Below, piece after piece: positions 46,470-58,700 of a stretch of 64,000 nt of DNA. A program made the position numbers and the translations under genes. This stretch comes from Zingiber officinale (Eukaryota; Streptophyta; Magnoliopsida; Zingiberales; Zingiberaceae): the NCBI RefSeq assembly GCF_018446385.1, contig NC_056001.1:9542672-9606671 (forward strand). Reading direction: 5' to 3'. Every line of letters begins with the position of its first letter. Position 1 is the first letter of the stretch. Under the pieces are notes generated by a model, which saw nothing but the letters and a program-made list of their open reading frames with translations, did no database searches and was not told the DNA's origin.

Positions 46470-49129
46470 TGTTAGAATGTATACTAAAAGCCTAGATTTT
46501 GGTATAAAATATTTATCTAGAAATAAGAATCACATTGGTCAAATGTCTACATTTGTGATAAATGTAGTTGTTCAATTAATTTATATTGTAGATAACATGG
46601 TGTGTGGTGTCACACACAGAAGATCATGTTATCAGTACCTTATAAATTATAAACAGTAGCTCACGACCATGATGGAAAGGAACAAACCATTGGAAGGTCG
46701 TAGTGTAATTAGGTGTTAGTTTATCTTAACTATATAATTACACTAGTACACTAAGAGTGTATTGAGTAGGACCATTAGAGGTCATTTCTTTTATACTGAC
46801 TTTATAAAGGAACAAAGACCTCAGTTATTATGGAAGTGTGTGCTCTTAATCCTAATATAATAACAAGCACATATATTTGATATTTATTTCTTTAATTTAT
46901 CAATGGGTGAGATTTAGTTCGATGAATCAATAAGCCCGATAAGTTGGGAAATGATATCACTTATAGTGTGTGTTGTTGATTATAGAAGGAAATTGTGTCC
47001 TAGTAATCTAGGTTGAGAATGTCCCCAAGAGGAGCTCATAAGGATTGTCATGTTAAACCCTGCAGGTGGACTTAGTCCGACATGATGATGAAGTTGAGTG
47101 GTACTACTCTTGGAGCTAGATATTAATTAAGTGAGTTGTCAGTAACTTACTTAATTAGTGGACATTTGTTATCTTAAACATAGGGAGACTAACACACTCA
47201 TGATAAGAAGGAGCCCAAAATGAAATTTGGGATTGGTGCGGTAGTTCAATAATAGTTCTCTAGTGGAATGAATTATTATTGATAAAATTAAGTTGTGTAT
47301 TCGGGGTGAGCACGGGATGCTTAATTTTATCGGGAGACCAAAACCAATTCCTCCTCTCGGTCCCTATCGTAGCCTCTAGTATATAGAGATTTATATCCGC
47401 CGCATACCCACCTTCTTACCCATCCAATGGGGTCGGCCAAGCTAGCTTGGAACCCAAGCTAGCTTGGAAGCCAAGCTAGGGTCGGCCTAAGCTTGGGTCC
47501 CAAGCTTAGGTGGCCGGCCACTAGAATATTAAAAAGGATTTTTATTAAAATTATTTCTTATGTGGATATCATGATTTTAAAAGAGAGTTTAAAAATTAAA
47601 AATTTCCTTTTATAGCTTTCTACAAAAGATTAAGAGAAGAGATTAATCTCTTTCCTTATTTGTAGTTTAAAAGGATGGTTTTAATTTTTGGTAAAAACTT
47701 TCCTAATTTGTAAATCATCTACATGTTTAAAAGAGAGTTTAAATTTTGAAATCTTTCCTTATTTGTTGATTAAAGGAGGATTTTAAATTTTAAGAAAACT
47801 TTCCTTTTTAATCATGTTCATGTTTTAAAAGAGAATTTAAAATTAAATATTCTCTTTTATAAGTTTCTACAAAAGATTAAGAAAAGATTTGATATCTTTC
47901 CTTATTTGTAAATTAAAAGAGATTTTAATTTATAGAGATAACTTTCTTTTTATCCACATGTTTAAAAGAAAGATTTTAATTTATTAAATTTCCTTTTTAT
48001 AAACCAATCGTGAAGGGATAAAAATTATTGGACAAATTTTTTATAAATTTCCGAAAGCAAATAAGGAAGTTTTAATTTTTGTTTAAAATTTTATTTGCTT
48101 GGAGAATTTATGTGGTGGCCGGCCATTACAAATTGAAAAGAAAAATTGTTTTTAATTAAATAAATTTTCCTTTTCAATGGAAAAAGAATTAAGGAAGTTT
48201 TTATTAATTTTTCCTTATTTGCCAAGACCAAGGATTATAAAAGAGGGGGTAGAGGAGGCTTCAAGGCTAAGGACTCTATTCTATTTTTCTCTCTCTTTTC
48301 CTTGGTGTGGTGGCCGACCCTTCCCTTTCTCTTCTCTCCTCTTGTTGTGGCCGAAATCTATCATCTCTTGGAGCTTGGAGGATGTGGTCGGATCAAGGAA
48401 GGAGAAGAAGGAGAGAAAGCATGTATCCCTTGGAGCTTGGTTGGTGGAAAATTCTTCATCCTTTGGAAGTTCTTGTGCTTGGCCGAAACTTGAAGGAAGA
48501 AGAAAGAAGGTGCCTAGGTGGTTCTCATCTCGGAAGATCGTTGCCCACACAACGTCCGAGGTTAGAAGAGGAATACGGTAGAAGATCGAGAGGTTTTTCT
48601 AAAAGGTATAACTAGTAATTTTTCTTTCCGCATCATACTAGTTATTTTTAGAAATAATACTAAATACAAGAGGCATACGATTCTAGTGTTTCGAATTTGT
48701 TTTCGATATAGTGTTCTTTTGTTTTTCTTTTCCTTGTGATTTGATTGTTCTTTTCGGTTAACCTAAAGTTATTTTAGGAAATTAAATATTAGCTTTCCTT
48801 AAAAGGTTTTGTCTAGTCGGTGGTGGTTGCTCCCATATCCAAGAAGGCCATGTGCCTCGCCACGTCATTACTGGGAACCAATTTTGGAAATTAATATTTA
48901 ATGGAATTAATAACTTAGGTGATTTGGATCAAACGTGTTAAGTTCCGCAGGAGATCCAAGTCAAAACTTAAAAGAACAAATAGATTAAGTTTTGGATCAA
49001 ACGTGTTAAGTTTCGCAGGCGATCCAAAATTTAATTTAAAAGAACACATGGTAGCTAGGAAAAGGTTCAGACCTTTGTACAAAATTTTTGTACAGTGGAA
49101 CCTCTAGGTTTTCCGAGTAGCAACCAACA
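46470..49129 (+). mobile_element. solo LTR, 2.66 kb, copia Angela/Tork-like
   Basis: It is flanked by a perfect duplication CCTTC (46465-46469 and 49130-49134), begins TGTTAGAATGTATACTAAAA and ends GTAGCAACCAACA. The text is that of long plant copia LTRs (AACTTAAGTGATTTGG-like and GATCCAA repeats near the end). No primer site or coding region lies inside. Orientation is taken from these ends. Direct repeats of TTTGGATCAAACGTGTTAAG occur at 48923 and 48987. The ORFs at 48177-48615 lie in its transcribed leader part and are not genes. Confidence 0.85.
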
Positions 49130-49639
49130 CCTTCAAGGGTTGAAGGTACCTTCCTCCCGAAAAGCGCGAGGGCGCCTTCAATACCATTGAAGGCGCCTTC
49201 AGCAGCTGCTACCGAGCTTCAAACTTCTTCTTTGGCTCTTCCGCTGCTCCGCCCACTTGGGTGATTTCGGCCATCCCGAATAGGGCTCACCCAAACTCAT
49301 TTTATGACCTTCTCCTCGAGCAGGCTTCCTCCCCGACTTCTCGTCCCTCAAGCATCGCACACGTCTTCTCGTCCACCAGTGTACTCTTTCGCAGCATCTC
49401 GTCCCTCGGATGCACCGAGCCCGTCAGCTCCTTTCCCGTGCCATCATTCTCGCTAGCTGCGTCTTCCGCTCGATTTCTTGTATTCCTAAGTTCCTGCACA
49501 CTTAGACACAAGGATTAAACACAACATGACCTAACTGAACTTAGCTGACCACATCAAAACTACCCCTGGGTTCTAACACCTACGACTCGGCTAGCGCCTT
49601 CTTCACCCACTACAACAAAATCTCTCATAGACATCAGTG

Positions 49640-49830
49640 GAACAACAATAGTTTTAGGCTAAAACCGATGTCTTTGAGTATTTTACACCGGTTTTTCTAA
49701 AAATCGGTGTCTATGACCGCAGATTTTAGCTCATAGACATCGGTTTTTTATGCGATGTCTATGAGCGCCCTTTTTTTCGTTAATAGACACCAATTTTAAC
49801 ATCGGTTTTTAAAATCCGATGTTAATGAAC
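49640..49830. repeat. left subterminal repeats of the Pack-CACTA
   Basis: It contains several copies, in both directions, of a core close to AAACCGATGTCTATGA or its complement (TCATAGACATCGG), for example at 49660, 49700, 49728 and 49752. They probably bind transposase, by analogy with EnSpm. Confidence 0.75.
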
Positions 49831-50111
49831 CAAAATAAAATATTTTAATTTCTCCACAAGCCAAAATCTGCACACTGTGAAGTTCCCTCCAAACCTAAAT
49901 CTTTATCCCGCCCCTTCCTCCGCGCGACCATCTCTCTCGCGTAAACCTAAACCGAGACATCTCTCTCAGCCTAAACCTAAACCTCCGACCATCTCTCTCA
50001 GCCTCATCTCCCTCTTCCCCCTTCCTAGATCCTTTCCCGATCAGGATCAAGACACGACGAACTTGCTTCTCCGTCCAACCACACCGCATCTCCTCCAACT
50101 CCTCCATTTGG

Positions 50112-50519
50112 TTGAGAAGAGGAGGCCTTCTTCGCATTCCGGTAGTCCATACTTTATCTTTTCCTTTCTACTTCCTCCTGTTTTTGTGTTCGGTTCTGCT
50201 CCCTTCCCATGAGGCTGCTTTCCTCTCGGAGTTGCCCAACCTCGCCACTATCTCCTTTGAGGAAGGCTACACCCAACTGTTCGAAGACTCCAACCTCATG
50301 CTTCACGGCGACGACCGGACTATCCACCTCTCCCTCGACCAACGAATAGGTTCTGTTAAAAGATTTTTTTTAAAAAAAAGAAAGGGGCATCTTTGAACCT
50401 ACCTTGTTCTGTGATCAGGTGCTGCATTTGCGTCGCAAGATCTCTACCTCCATGGATTCTTTAGTGCCTCCATTAAACTGCCCTCCGATTACGTGGCTGG
50501 AGTGGTGGTTGCTTTCTAT
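50112..50519 (+). pseudogene. captured XTH gene fragment (exons 1 and 2)
   Basis: XTH enzymes cut and rejoin xyloglucan in the cell wall. Exon 1 ends at 50349 and exon 2 is 50419-50519; a 69-base intron with GT..AG ends is retained. The text is signal-peptide-like, then ISFEEGYTQLFEDSN, then an LDQRIG end, then FASQDLYLHGFFSASIKLPS and DYVAGVVVAFY. That is the N-terminal third of a group III XTH and stops before the catalytic ExDxE strand, so no enzyme can result. The captured frame is nearly open, which suggests a rather recent capture. The call rests on family motifs and exon phase. Confidence 0.85.
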
Positions 50520-50573
50520 GTATGCTTCTTTACTTCGAGTTTAGATTTTGCAGCACTTTCCTTTACCTGTTTG

Positions 50574-50625
50574 AAAGAAGAAGAAGAAGAAGAAGGAGGA
50601 GGAGGAGGAGGAAAAAACAAAAACA
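50574..50625. repeat. GAA/GGA microsatellite
   Basis: GAA repeats followed by GGA repeats, between the XTH and DUF1639 pieces. It generates spurious Glu/Gly, Arg and Ser/Leu frames. Confidence 0.9.
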
Positions 50626-50930
50626 ATCTCTCCTCCGCCGCGATGGGCTCTGTAACGGTCCTCGCATCACTCTGCAATGGGGGTGCCGCAAGCGCCTCCG
50701 CCGCATCAAGGTCAGGGACAAAGGATCCGCCGCAAAATCTGGCGTCCGGAGGGGAATCACGTCTCGGAATGTCCGCTACATCGCAGATCAAGAGTCCCCC
50801 CTGCACCCGCCTCTTTATCCCCTCAGGTAATAGATCGGAGGTTGATCCGGAAAAGTTAGGGTTTGATCTAGTTTGAGGTGTCGGCGGTGAGATATGGAAG
50901 TAACCACTGCTCCGATTTATCCACAGGAGG

Positions 50931-51232
50931 TTGGAATCGGCCGAGAGCGAGAACCATAACTCCCAATCTGTCTCGTCATCGCCGGATAAGGATGACCGTT
51001 GCTACACGACCAGGGGATCGGCGGCGTTGGTATGCGAGGGCGAGAACGCCGACGAAAGAGCCTCGGCAGCCTCTCTACCTCGATTCTTCGTTTCACTGTC
51101 GAACAAGGAGACGGAGGAGGACTTCATGGTGATGAGGGGTGCAAGCTGCCGCAGCGACCCAAGAAGAGATCCAAATTCGTCCAAAAATGCATACTCGTAC
51201 GCTTCCATTCCCTCCAAAAACCCGTTTTTTAA
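50931..51232 (+). pseudogene. captured DUF1639-family gene fragment
   Basis: The + strand reads SSPDKDD, then PRFFVSLSNKETEEDFMVMRG (51077-51137). After a 1-base frame change it reads CKLPQRPKKRSKFVQKC (51140-51193). This is the order of the conserved plant DUF1639 core: SLSxEEIEEDF..MTG, then RRPKKRxKxVQK. The segment ends before the LFPGLWL motif of the family. Function of the family is unknown (probably nuclear). The frameshift makes it nonfunctional. The bases at 50640-50880 upstream may be from the same source gene but are not recognisable. Confidence 0.7.
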
Positions 51233-51720
51233 GATCAAACAGTCGAAAAAACTAATTTTTTCCTCTAATTTCTTTGACAAACTCGATCTAGTTGGTGAGT
51301 CCTGGAGCATGGCTGTCAGATCTCTCACAGGAGAGGTATGTAGTCAGGGAGAAGAAGGGATCAAGAAAGGTAGAAATTCTCTCTCTACCTTCGACTAATT
51401 TGCTCGTCTCGTTCCTGCATCCCATTCACATCTCATGTTCTTTTGTTTCCTGTTCCATAATTCGCAGAGGAGAAGAGGATTAAAGGCCATGTCCATGGAG
51501 AGTGATTCAGAATGAAGCAAAAGGGAGAGGTAATACTAATTGCTATCATTGATTATGATCGAATTTGAATTTTTCCGTCAGAATTTAATTTTCCCATGAC
51601 TCATCATTCAAATTTATTTTGTATCTTGTATAACTTAGTTAATTTTGTTAATCCAGCGGATGGTGGCTGACTTTTACGGTGGGAAAATCTTACTAAAGGT
51701 TAATCTTTATGTTCGTGCAG

Positions 51721-53751
51721 ACCTAGTGGTTGCTAGTGTTGGTGACGATAAAAAGATATCACTTTGGAATAAAAATGGCCAAAGTATGGGATCCTTTCCT
51801 TCTCACGGCAGCGACCTTGCTGATGACATTGAGGTAGCTCATTGTTTGCTCATTAATTTGTTCTATTGTGATCAATACATCTGGTTTTCTGGAAATTTAC
51901 AGATGCCCGGATGCCATTCAAATCATTGCCTGCATTTTTTCCCCCCTGTCTCTCTGTCTCTCTTGGAAGAAAAGCACTGGAACTGTTGGCACGATAGAAA
52001 TTGCCACCTTCTTGCTATGTTGTGTCTGGGTATTTTCTTCCATCAATATTTTCTTCGAACAATGGTGATTGTTCGTTTGACTCCCTTATGAATTTTAGCA
52101 TACATGTTGAACAAATAAGAAGAAAATAGCTAGCATATCTCTTTTGCTAGGTAGGTTATTTCTTTTCATCTAATTGTACAGCAATGTCTGCCAATATAGC
52201 AAAGTCTGACTTTGACTTTTACAGTTGATGACTTTGCAAAAATTGCTTATTCTGCTATTACACATTGAAGAAATAAGAGACTTAAAAGCTAGATTTTCTC
52301 CTTTTCCAGGTAGTTTTTTTTCTTTGCGTTTGAGTGCAGAGCATGGAAAATGTTGCTTGTAAACATAGAATGAGTACAACTTGATTATTCTGCAAGTTTT
52401 CACTTGATGGTAAAAATTAAGAGAAATTTTATGACTGTGCCGTGTTTCGATATTTGCAATTGTAATAATATGAATCCTTTACGTTATTTTTGTATGTTTC
52501 ATTGTAATGCTAAGTACCGCTCCTGAGCCTTGTTTCCCCTTGTTGTGATTAGGGACAAATTAGTGCATACTCGCAGTCTGGGTGACTATACCTGTATTTT
52601 TTTAGTAAGCTTACCGATTCTGATTGATGCCTAACAGGACCTAAATGACAATATGGCCATGGGTTTAAGTAATAAAAACACTTCTTATCTGTGTAATTAT
52701 GAGTGCATAATATATCAAACATTTTAAAGATTTTTTTACTTTTCTCTATTTTGTAGGAATCCATAAATTGTATCAGCTTTAGTAATAAAAGTTCTAGATA
52801 TCTTTGCTCTGGAGGAAGTGGGCATATTGTCAAAATATGGGACCTGCAGAGGAAAAGGTGCATCAAACGGTTGAGTGGTCATATTGACACAATTACAGGT
52901 GTAATGTACAACTGCAAAGATGAACATTTAGCATCCATCAACGAGAAGGGGGATCTCATACTTCATTATCTTGCTTCCGGAACACGGGCTGAACTCAAGG
53001 ATCCAAATGGGCAGGTTATTGGCTGTCAAATATTTTGAAAATTCCAAACTTTCGCTCTACTAACATCTTTTTTGGTTTAACATGAATCTGTATCGGTGAT
53101 GCGATTTCAGGTACTAAGAGTACTTGATTATTCTCGATTTAGTCGACATCTTTTGTCAACAGCTGGGGATGATGGATCTATTCATATTTGGGATACAACT
53201 GGTCGCAGACCAAAGGTTAGTAAAATAATATTTCTTAATCTGCTAAAATGAAGGAGAAATTGTATTTGTTCCCTGCATTCACTAAAAAATTGATCTCCAT
53301 TCATACTGGCTCTTGGTGTCAGGTTTCTTGGTTGAAACAACATTCTGCCCCAACAACTGGTATTTGCTTCTCTCCATCAAGTGACAAGGTATTATCTTCC
53401 TAGGAATCTATTAAATGATTTGGATTTCTGGTGGATAATTATACATGGTTTGGCTAGTTTTGTTGGATGGGAGGTGCTTGTTCTATAGAAAATCAATGGC
53501 CATTATATCCTAACTTGTTTTCCTTGTAGATTATTGTTACAGTTGGTCTTGATAAAAAGTTGTATATGTTTGATTCTGGAACAAAAAGACCCTCATATTG
53601 CATGCCTTTTGAGGCACCCTTCTGATCGCTGGCATACTGTGATGATGGTAATCTATTGGTTGCTGGGACAAATAATGGACGTGTAGTATTCTATGATGTT
53701 CGAGGGAAACCTCAACCTTTCACAGTTCTTCGTGCATACAGTAGTTCAGAG
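51721..53751 (+). pseudogene. captured NEDD1-like WD40 gene fragment (five exons)
   Basis: NEDD1 guides gamma-tubulin to microtubules. Exons: 51721-51833, 52757-53014, 53111-53215, 53323-53388, 53530-53751, all with GT..AG introns. They read [108 protein letters not shown] and [20 protein letters not shown]. These are successive WD40 blades of plant NEDD1 (about residues 95-360 of nearly 800). The N-terminal blade and the coiled-coil C-terminus are absent. One premature stop (TGA 53623-53625, in APF.SLAY) is the only visible lesion, so capture looks recent. Confidence 0.9.
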
Positions 53752-55380
53752 GTAAGATATCTTATCTGCCAAGAATAGCATGTATTTCATAGTCATCTTG
53801 ATTCTTTTTTTCACTGCTTCATTAAATAGTCTATTTATATGCTGATGATAGCATGCCTTTCATAGTCATGTTTGTTCTTTTTATGCTAAACAATCCTGTC
53901 AGGTCATGCAGAACATGCAAGCATATAGATGCTGCAAAGGTTTTTATTAGTTTATTTGATCTCATATGACATATTTAGATTCAATTTCATCAAGTAATCT
54001 GAGAAAATCACACGTTTGGGTTTTAGATTATTAGATCACAGGCAGTGCACATAGATAAAAAAAATCTACCTTTTTAAATAAAGATTGATTGAAAATTACA
54101 TCTGTGCTAGTTTATTGATACCTGTTATGATGCTTGATTAGCCTTGTGAAATAAATTATAAGTGAGAACAGATACAATATATTTATGTGATATTTAAAGA
54201 AGTGTTTTCACTGTGATTTTGGGTATTCATCAAAAGTTTAATAAATAAAGAAATCATTTTTTTCCCCGTCTCTCTGGTTTACATCTTTTCTTCAGTTCCA
54301 CCATTGTTAATGATTATTCTAGAGTGACCTGCATGTCTTTGGTTTACATCTCTGATTCAATTCAATAATTGTTAGTGAATTGATTTCTACTAGATGATTG
54401 CTCTGCAACCACAGTATGTCTTTTCTGTAAGTCTTATGCATGTCTCACCTTGGGTGTTGTTTCCCACAGTTCTAAAACACAACTAATTTACTTGATGTAT
54501 TCATGAGAAGGAAAAATACAACTGAGTTCTAAAGCAATTGATGCTCTGTTAAAGTTGCAAAAGAATTACTAAAATTTGATGATGTTCTTGGCAGACTAAT
54601 AGCATGTGTGAACAATTTGAATACCACTGCTTTATATGTTAATAAATTTGAAGAAATATAATTAACCACGGCTAGCTATACATAGTATAATCTCATCTTT
54701 TGCTATTTGATGTTTTCCTTCAAATATGTCCTAAGCATTTATTTATTTCGGCTTGAACCTGCAAACATTGTTTATGTCCTACAAATATACATTCAACAAT
54801 GGTAGAAGATTTTATAGAAGTTGACTAAAAATGACAACACTGCTCCCTGCAATTATAAGCTTCATCAGAGGTAGTAGCTTTGCTCTTCTATGCTTCACTG
54901 GATTTGTTGGGTAGTCATATTTCTTTGTTCAACCATTATCATGCCTAGTAAGTTGTTGTATTATGCCTAGTAAGTTGTTGTATGATGCCTACTAATATAT
55001 TATTTATGTGTTTTTACAGTTTACAAATCTCAAGTACTCCATAGTTGAAATTGATGAAGTGCGGTTCGAGTGGGCTGAATGCATGCTAGATTACATTTGA
55101 AGTGCGGTTCTACCTTGATGTGTTGTTAAAAGAATGTTCTACCTTGATGTTGATATCTATTAGCTAGCTTTTGATGTAAAAAGAATGTTTGGGTATTTTA
55201 TGGATACTGTTGTAAGAAGATTATTTATATAATTTGTGAATATTTGTGTATTTTATGGATATTGTTGAATGAAGAATATTTGTATAATTTGTGAATATTT
55301 GTGTATTTTTTTTATTATTGTCGGTTTTTCATTGTTTCGGAAATTAAATTTGTGCTGTTAAAAAATATACATATTACATC
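53752..55380 (+). other. intron-like and 3'-end sequence of the Pack-CACTA
   Basis: No gene is recognised in 53752-55010. At 55019-55100 after a TTTTTACAG acceptor a short open stretch ends in TGA (FTNLKYSIVEIDEV and onward), which may be a terminal exon. From 55110 to 55310 there are repeats (GTTCTACCTTGATG and TTTGTGAATATTTGTGTATTTT, each twice) that resemble a 3' UTR. Confidence 0.4.
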
Positions 55381-55675
55381 GGTTTTCCACCGTTGCAAAA
55401 TTGGTGTTGTTAAATAATATTACATCGGTCATTTACCGCTGCCAAAACTGGTGTTATTAACATACAATATTACATCGGTTTTACACCGTTGATGAAACGG
55501 TGTCGTTAAGTGATACTACACCGGTTAATAACCGATTTGAAGACCGGTGTCGTTAAGTGATACTACACCGGTTTTAACCCGATGTCTAAAATGGCAGACT
55601 TTTAACATCGGCTTCATAGACATCGGTCGAAAATGAAATAGACACCGGTGGAAAACCGATGTCTATGAGGGTTTT
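55380..55675. repeat. right subterminal repeats of the Pack-CACTA
   Basis: Repeated ACATCGGTTTT, TACACCGGTT and ACCGGTGTCGTTAAGTGATAC units, in tandem and inverted, mirror those at the left end. Confidence 0.75.
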
Positions 55676-55760
55676 TGTTGTAGTGACCTGTCAGATCCTC
55701 GGTCGAGCCAATCAGTAAAAGTCTATCGCTCTCTAACTCTGCCTCACTGCAACCGTCTAT

Positions 55761-58700
55761 TGTTAGGACCCTTGGCAGCCGACTAGAAGGGCGGTTGAAT
55801 AGCCCCTACACAAAATCAAACAAAAGAACCTTTCTCGAACAAAATAACTTAACTAAAGAACACTTGCATTAAATAATAAATAAACTAAAAAGCAGAGGCT
55901 CAGAGGTTTTACTTAGTTACAACAGGGGAAGTTGTTAATCGAAGGAATAGATTAGCACTAGTTTCTCTTTTAGGCGGAGAAGCCTCTTTACAGCAGTGAA
56001 AGCACAGAAAATAAGAAGCTAAACAAAAATTGAGATGTGTACAAGTGTTGTTACAAGAATGTTTATTGTTAATAGCTTCTGGGACCAAGGTTGTATTTAT
56101 AGCCTTGATCGGGACGCTTGGAAGGGTTCCAAGCACCTGGAGTGAGATAAAAACTTATCCCTGATGCAACGGTCAAAGACCACATCGAAATGGCTGAAAC
56201 TTGGATTTCGGACGCCCGAAATCGTTCCGGGCACCCCAAAGGGAGAAAGTCAACATTTTGTTGACTTTCTCTCCAGGCCTCCAGCTTCGGCTCCGCTTGC
56301 TTCGGTCCAGATTTTTTGCTTTGGTTCCTCTTGCTTGGGTGATCTCGACCATCTAAAATAGGACTCACCCGAACCCAACTTTCGACCTTCTCGAGCAAGC
56401 TTTCGCTTCTGGCTTCTCGTCCCTCAGAAGCGTCGCGTGCCTCCTTCTCGTCCGCTCGCGTACTCTTCCGCGGCTCCTCGTCCCTCGGATGCATTGAGCC
56501 CGTCGGCTCTCTCCCGTGCCATCCTTTCTCGCTATCTGCATCTTTGTTCGACGCCCTGTGCTCCTAAGTTTCAGTACACTTAGACACAAAGTTAAACACA
56601 ACATGACCTAACTTAGCTTGTTTGAACACATCAAAACAACCTTGGGGTACCAACAATCTCTCTCTTTTTGATGTGAGCAACCCAAGTTAAGTTAGGGTAA
56701 ACTAATATAAAGTAAAAGCAATAAATTTATAATTAAAATACAAAAATTTAAAAAGGTTAAATTACCTCCCCCTAGACTTGATCTTCCCTTTTCTCCCATT
56801 TGATCACATAAAAAATAGGATACCAAAAAAATCTAAGGGTTAAATTTTTTTCAAAAAAAAAAATAGGAAAGTTCTTATAAAAAAAAACTGATTTTCAACA
56901 TTTTGAAAAACTTATCAAGTTTTTTGAAAAACTCTAAAACTTTTGAAAATTATTTTGATAGCACTTAAAATAATTTTAGAAAAATTTCTAAGTAAAAATT
57001 TTTTTTGATATCTCAAAAAAAATCAATAATCTCCTAAGTTAAACAAATTTACAAAAACTAATTTTGTAGAAATAATTTTTTAAAAAACTTTAAGTCCCTT
57101 TTTTTAAAAACAAAAATTCTAAGTTAAAAAGACCAAAAAAAATATTGAGTAACTATTTAAAGTATTATTTAATTATAATTAAATGTTTTATCAGTTAGTC
57201 AATTAAACATTTTATTTCATTAATCGACTTCTAGGCTGTGGCGAGGCACTAGGCCTTCTTGGTTATTGGAACAATAACCACTTTCTAGACAAAGCTTTTT
57301 AAGGAAATTCAAACATTTAATTTTCTCGCTAAAAGCGTTAAGTCTAATTAAAATTCAAGTTAGACAAGACTTTGGAACCCAATATAGGTTCTAACCAACT
57401 GGATTAATTAAGAATTTTTTAGAAACATATTTCTTTAAAATTTTTCTAATTTGTCTCTTATGAAATCTAAGATGTCAGCTTAGTCTATTATAATTTTGAG
57501 TTCTAACATTCAAGCATGCATGATTTTTTAAGTTCTTTATTTCATTTTGTAAATTATCATTTTTTAAATTTTATTTTATCAAATTCTTCTAATGGACAAG
57601 ATTTTGCCAGAATTAATTTTAACTCCTTAATTTCTTTTTCTAGCTTCTAACAATTCTTTGATAAATATTTTATAAACTTAAAAGACTTATCAGGAGGAAG
57701 AGATCGTACCTGACTTACCTTGTCGATCACGTTATCTGTAGCTCCCCTTGAAGTGCTGCTTTCTTCCGATGGCGCTCCTCCTTCATCGATGCACTCGACA
57801 CTCATTTCGGACGAGCTTGCTTCATTTTCGTCGTCTTGATAGCTTTCCATTAACGCGAGTCTGAAGAAAGCCTCAATCTCTAATTCGGACGATGTTTCGC
57901 CCCACGTCGCCTTCAGGTTTTTGTGTTTGTTCGTTCAGATGGGCTTCTTGTTCTTGCCGTTGTCCTTGTTCTTCAATTCAAGGCAATTGTCTTTAACGTG
58001 TCCTTCTTCATTGCAGTGGTAGCATCTGATTTTTCTTCTCTTTCTACTCTGCAGATGGTTAGTTTTTCTAGATTTAAATAACTTTTTATATTGATTTACG
58101 ATCATCGCCATTTCCTCGTCGTCGAAAGAAAATTCTGACTCTTGTTCATCCATCTTCACCTTAAGGGCAATATTGTGCTTTGACTCCTTCTTTAAATCTG
58201 TATATCTCGATTCATGGACTTCAAACGTTGAAAATAACTCTTTTAAGGTAACAGATTCTAAGTCCTTAGAGATATAGTAGGCATCTACTAATGATGCTCA
58301 TTTCTTATTTCTAAAGAAAGCATTTAGAGCGTACCATAGCAAATCTCGGTTGCTTACCTTTTCTTCGAGATTCGAAAGTCCGGTGATGAGCTCCGTAATC
58401 CTCGAGTGAAGGTGTGCAATGGATTCGTCTTCTTCAAATCGAAGGTTGGTGAGTTGGTTGCGAAGTAAGTCTCATCTCGCGAGCTTGGCTTCGGGCGTCC
58501 CTTCGTGTAGCTCAAGGAACTTCTCCCAAAGCTCCTTTGTTGAGTTGTAGGTGCTGATCCAGTTGACTTCTTGTGGCAGTAGAACGCTCAGCAAATGGAA
58601 CTCTACTTTACCATTTGCCACGTAGTCGGCCTGCTGCTTCTTCGTCCAGTAGTATTCTTCCTTACCTTCAGGTACTACAAAACCGAACTTCATTATTAAA

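Larger units (their letters stand above)
42826..49578 (-). mobile_element. gag-only LTR retrotransposon (copia-like), complete, with nested solo LTR
   Basis: Perfect 5-bp target duplication CCTAC (42821-42825 and 49579-49583). The 3' LTR is 42826-43762, followed by ATCTCCTCC (complement of a polypurine tract). Internal region 43763-45979 (2.2 kb). Primer site near 45966-45976 is decayed. The 5' LTR is 45980-49578, split by the solo LTR 46470-49129. Without that insert the element is about 4.1 kb. It codes only for gag remnants; no protease, integrase, reverse transcriptase or RNase H sequence is present. Its LTR carries GAAGGCGCCTTC repeats just upstream of the TATA-like GGCTATAAAAAG (43149-43160). 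Confidence 0.88.
49608..55685 (+). mobile_element. Pack-CACTA transposon carrying three host gene fragments
   Basis: The termini are CACTACAACAAAATCT and its inverse AGGGTTTTTGTTGTAGTG. The first and last 28 bases pair with two mismatches, extended by CTCATAGACATC. A perfect 3-bp duplication ACC (49605-49607 and 55686-55688) flanks it, as required for CACTA elements. Subterminal repeats (ACCGATGTCTATGA, ACACCGGTTTT and complements) fill about 49630-49830 and 55380-55675. No transposase ORF is present, so it is non-autonomous. Between the ends lie pieces of XTH, DUF1639 and NEDD1-like genes, all on the + strand, with introns retained. It sits in the outer gypsy element, 25 bases from the gag-only element. 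Confidence 0.93.

Noticed and set aside
48177-48615. Overlapping + frames of 85-134 codons
   Set aside because: They lie in the transcribed leader part of a solo LTR, and no domain is recognisable.
50640-50880. Separate gene between the XTH and DUF1639 fragments
   Set aside because: There is no recognisable protein motif; it may belong to the DUF1639 source gene or to intergenic filler.
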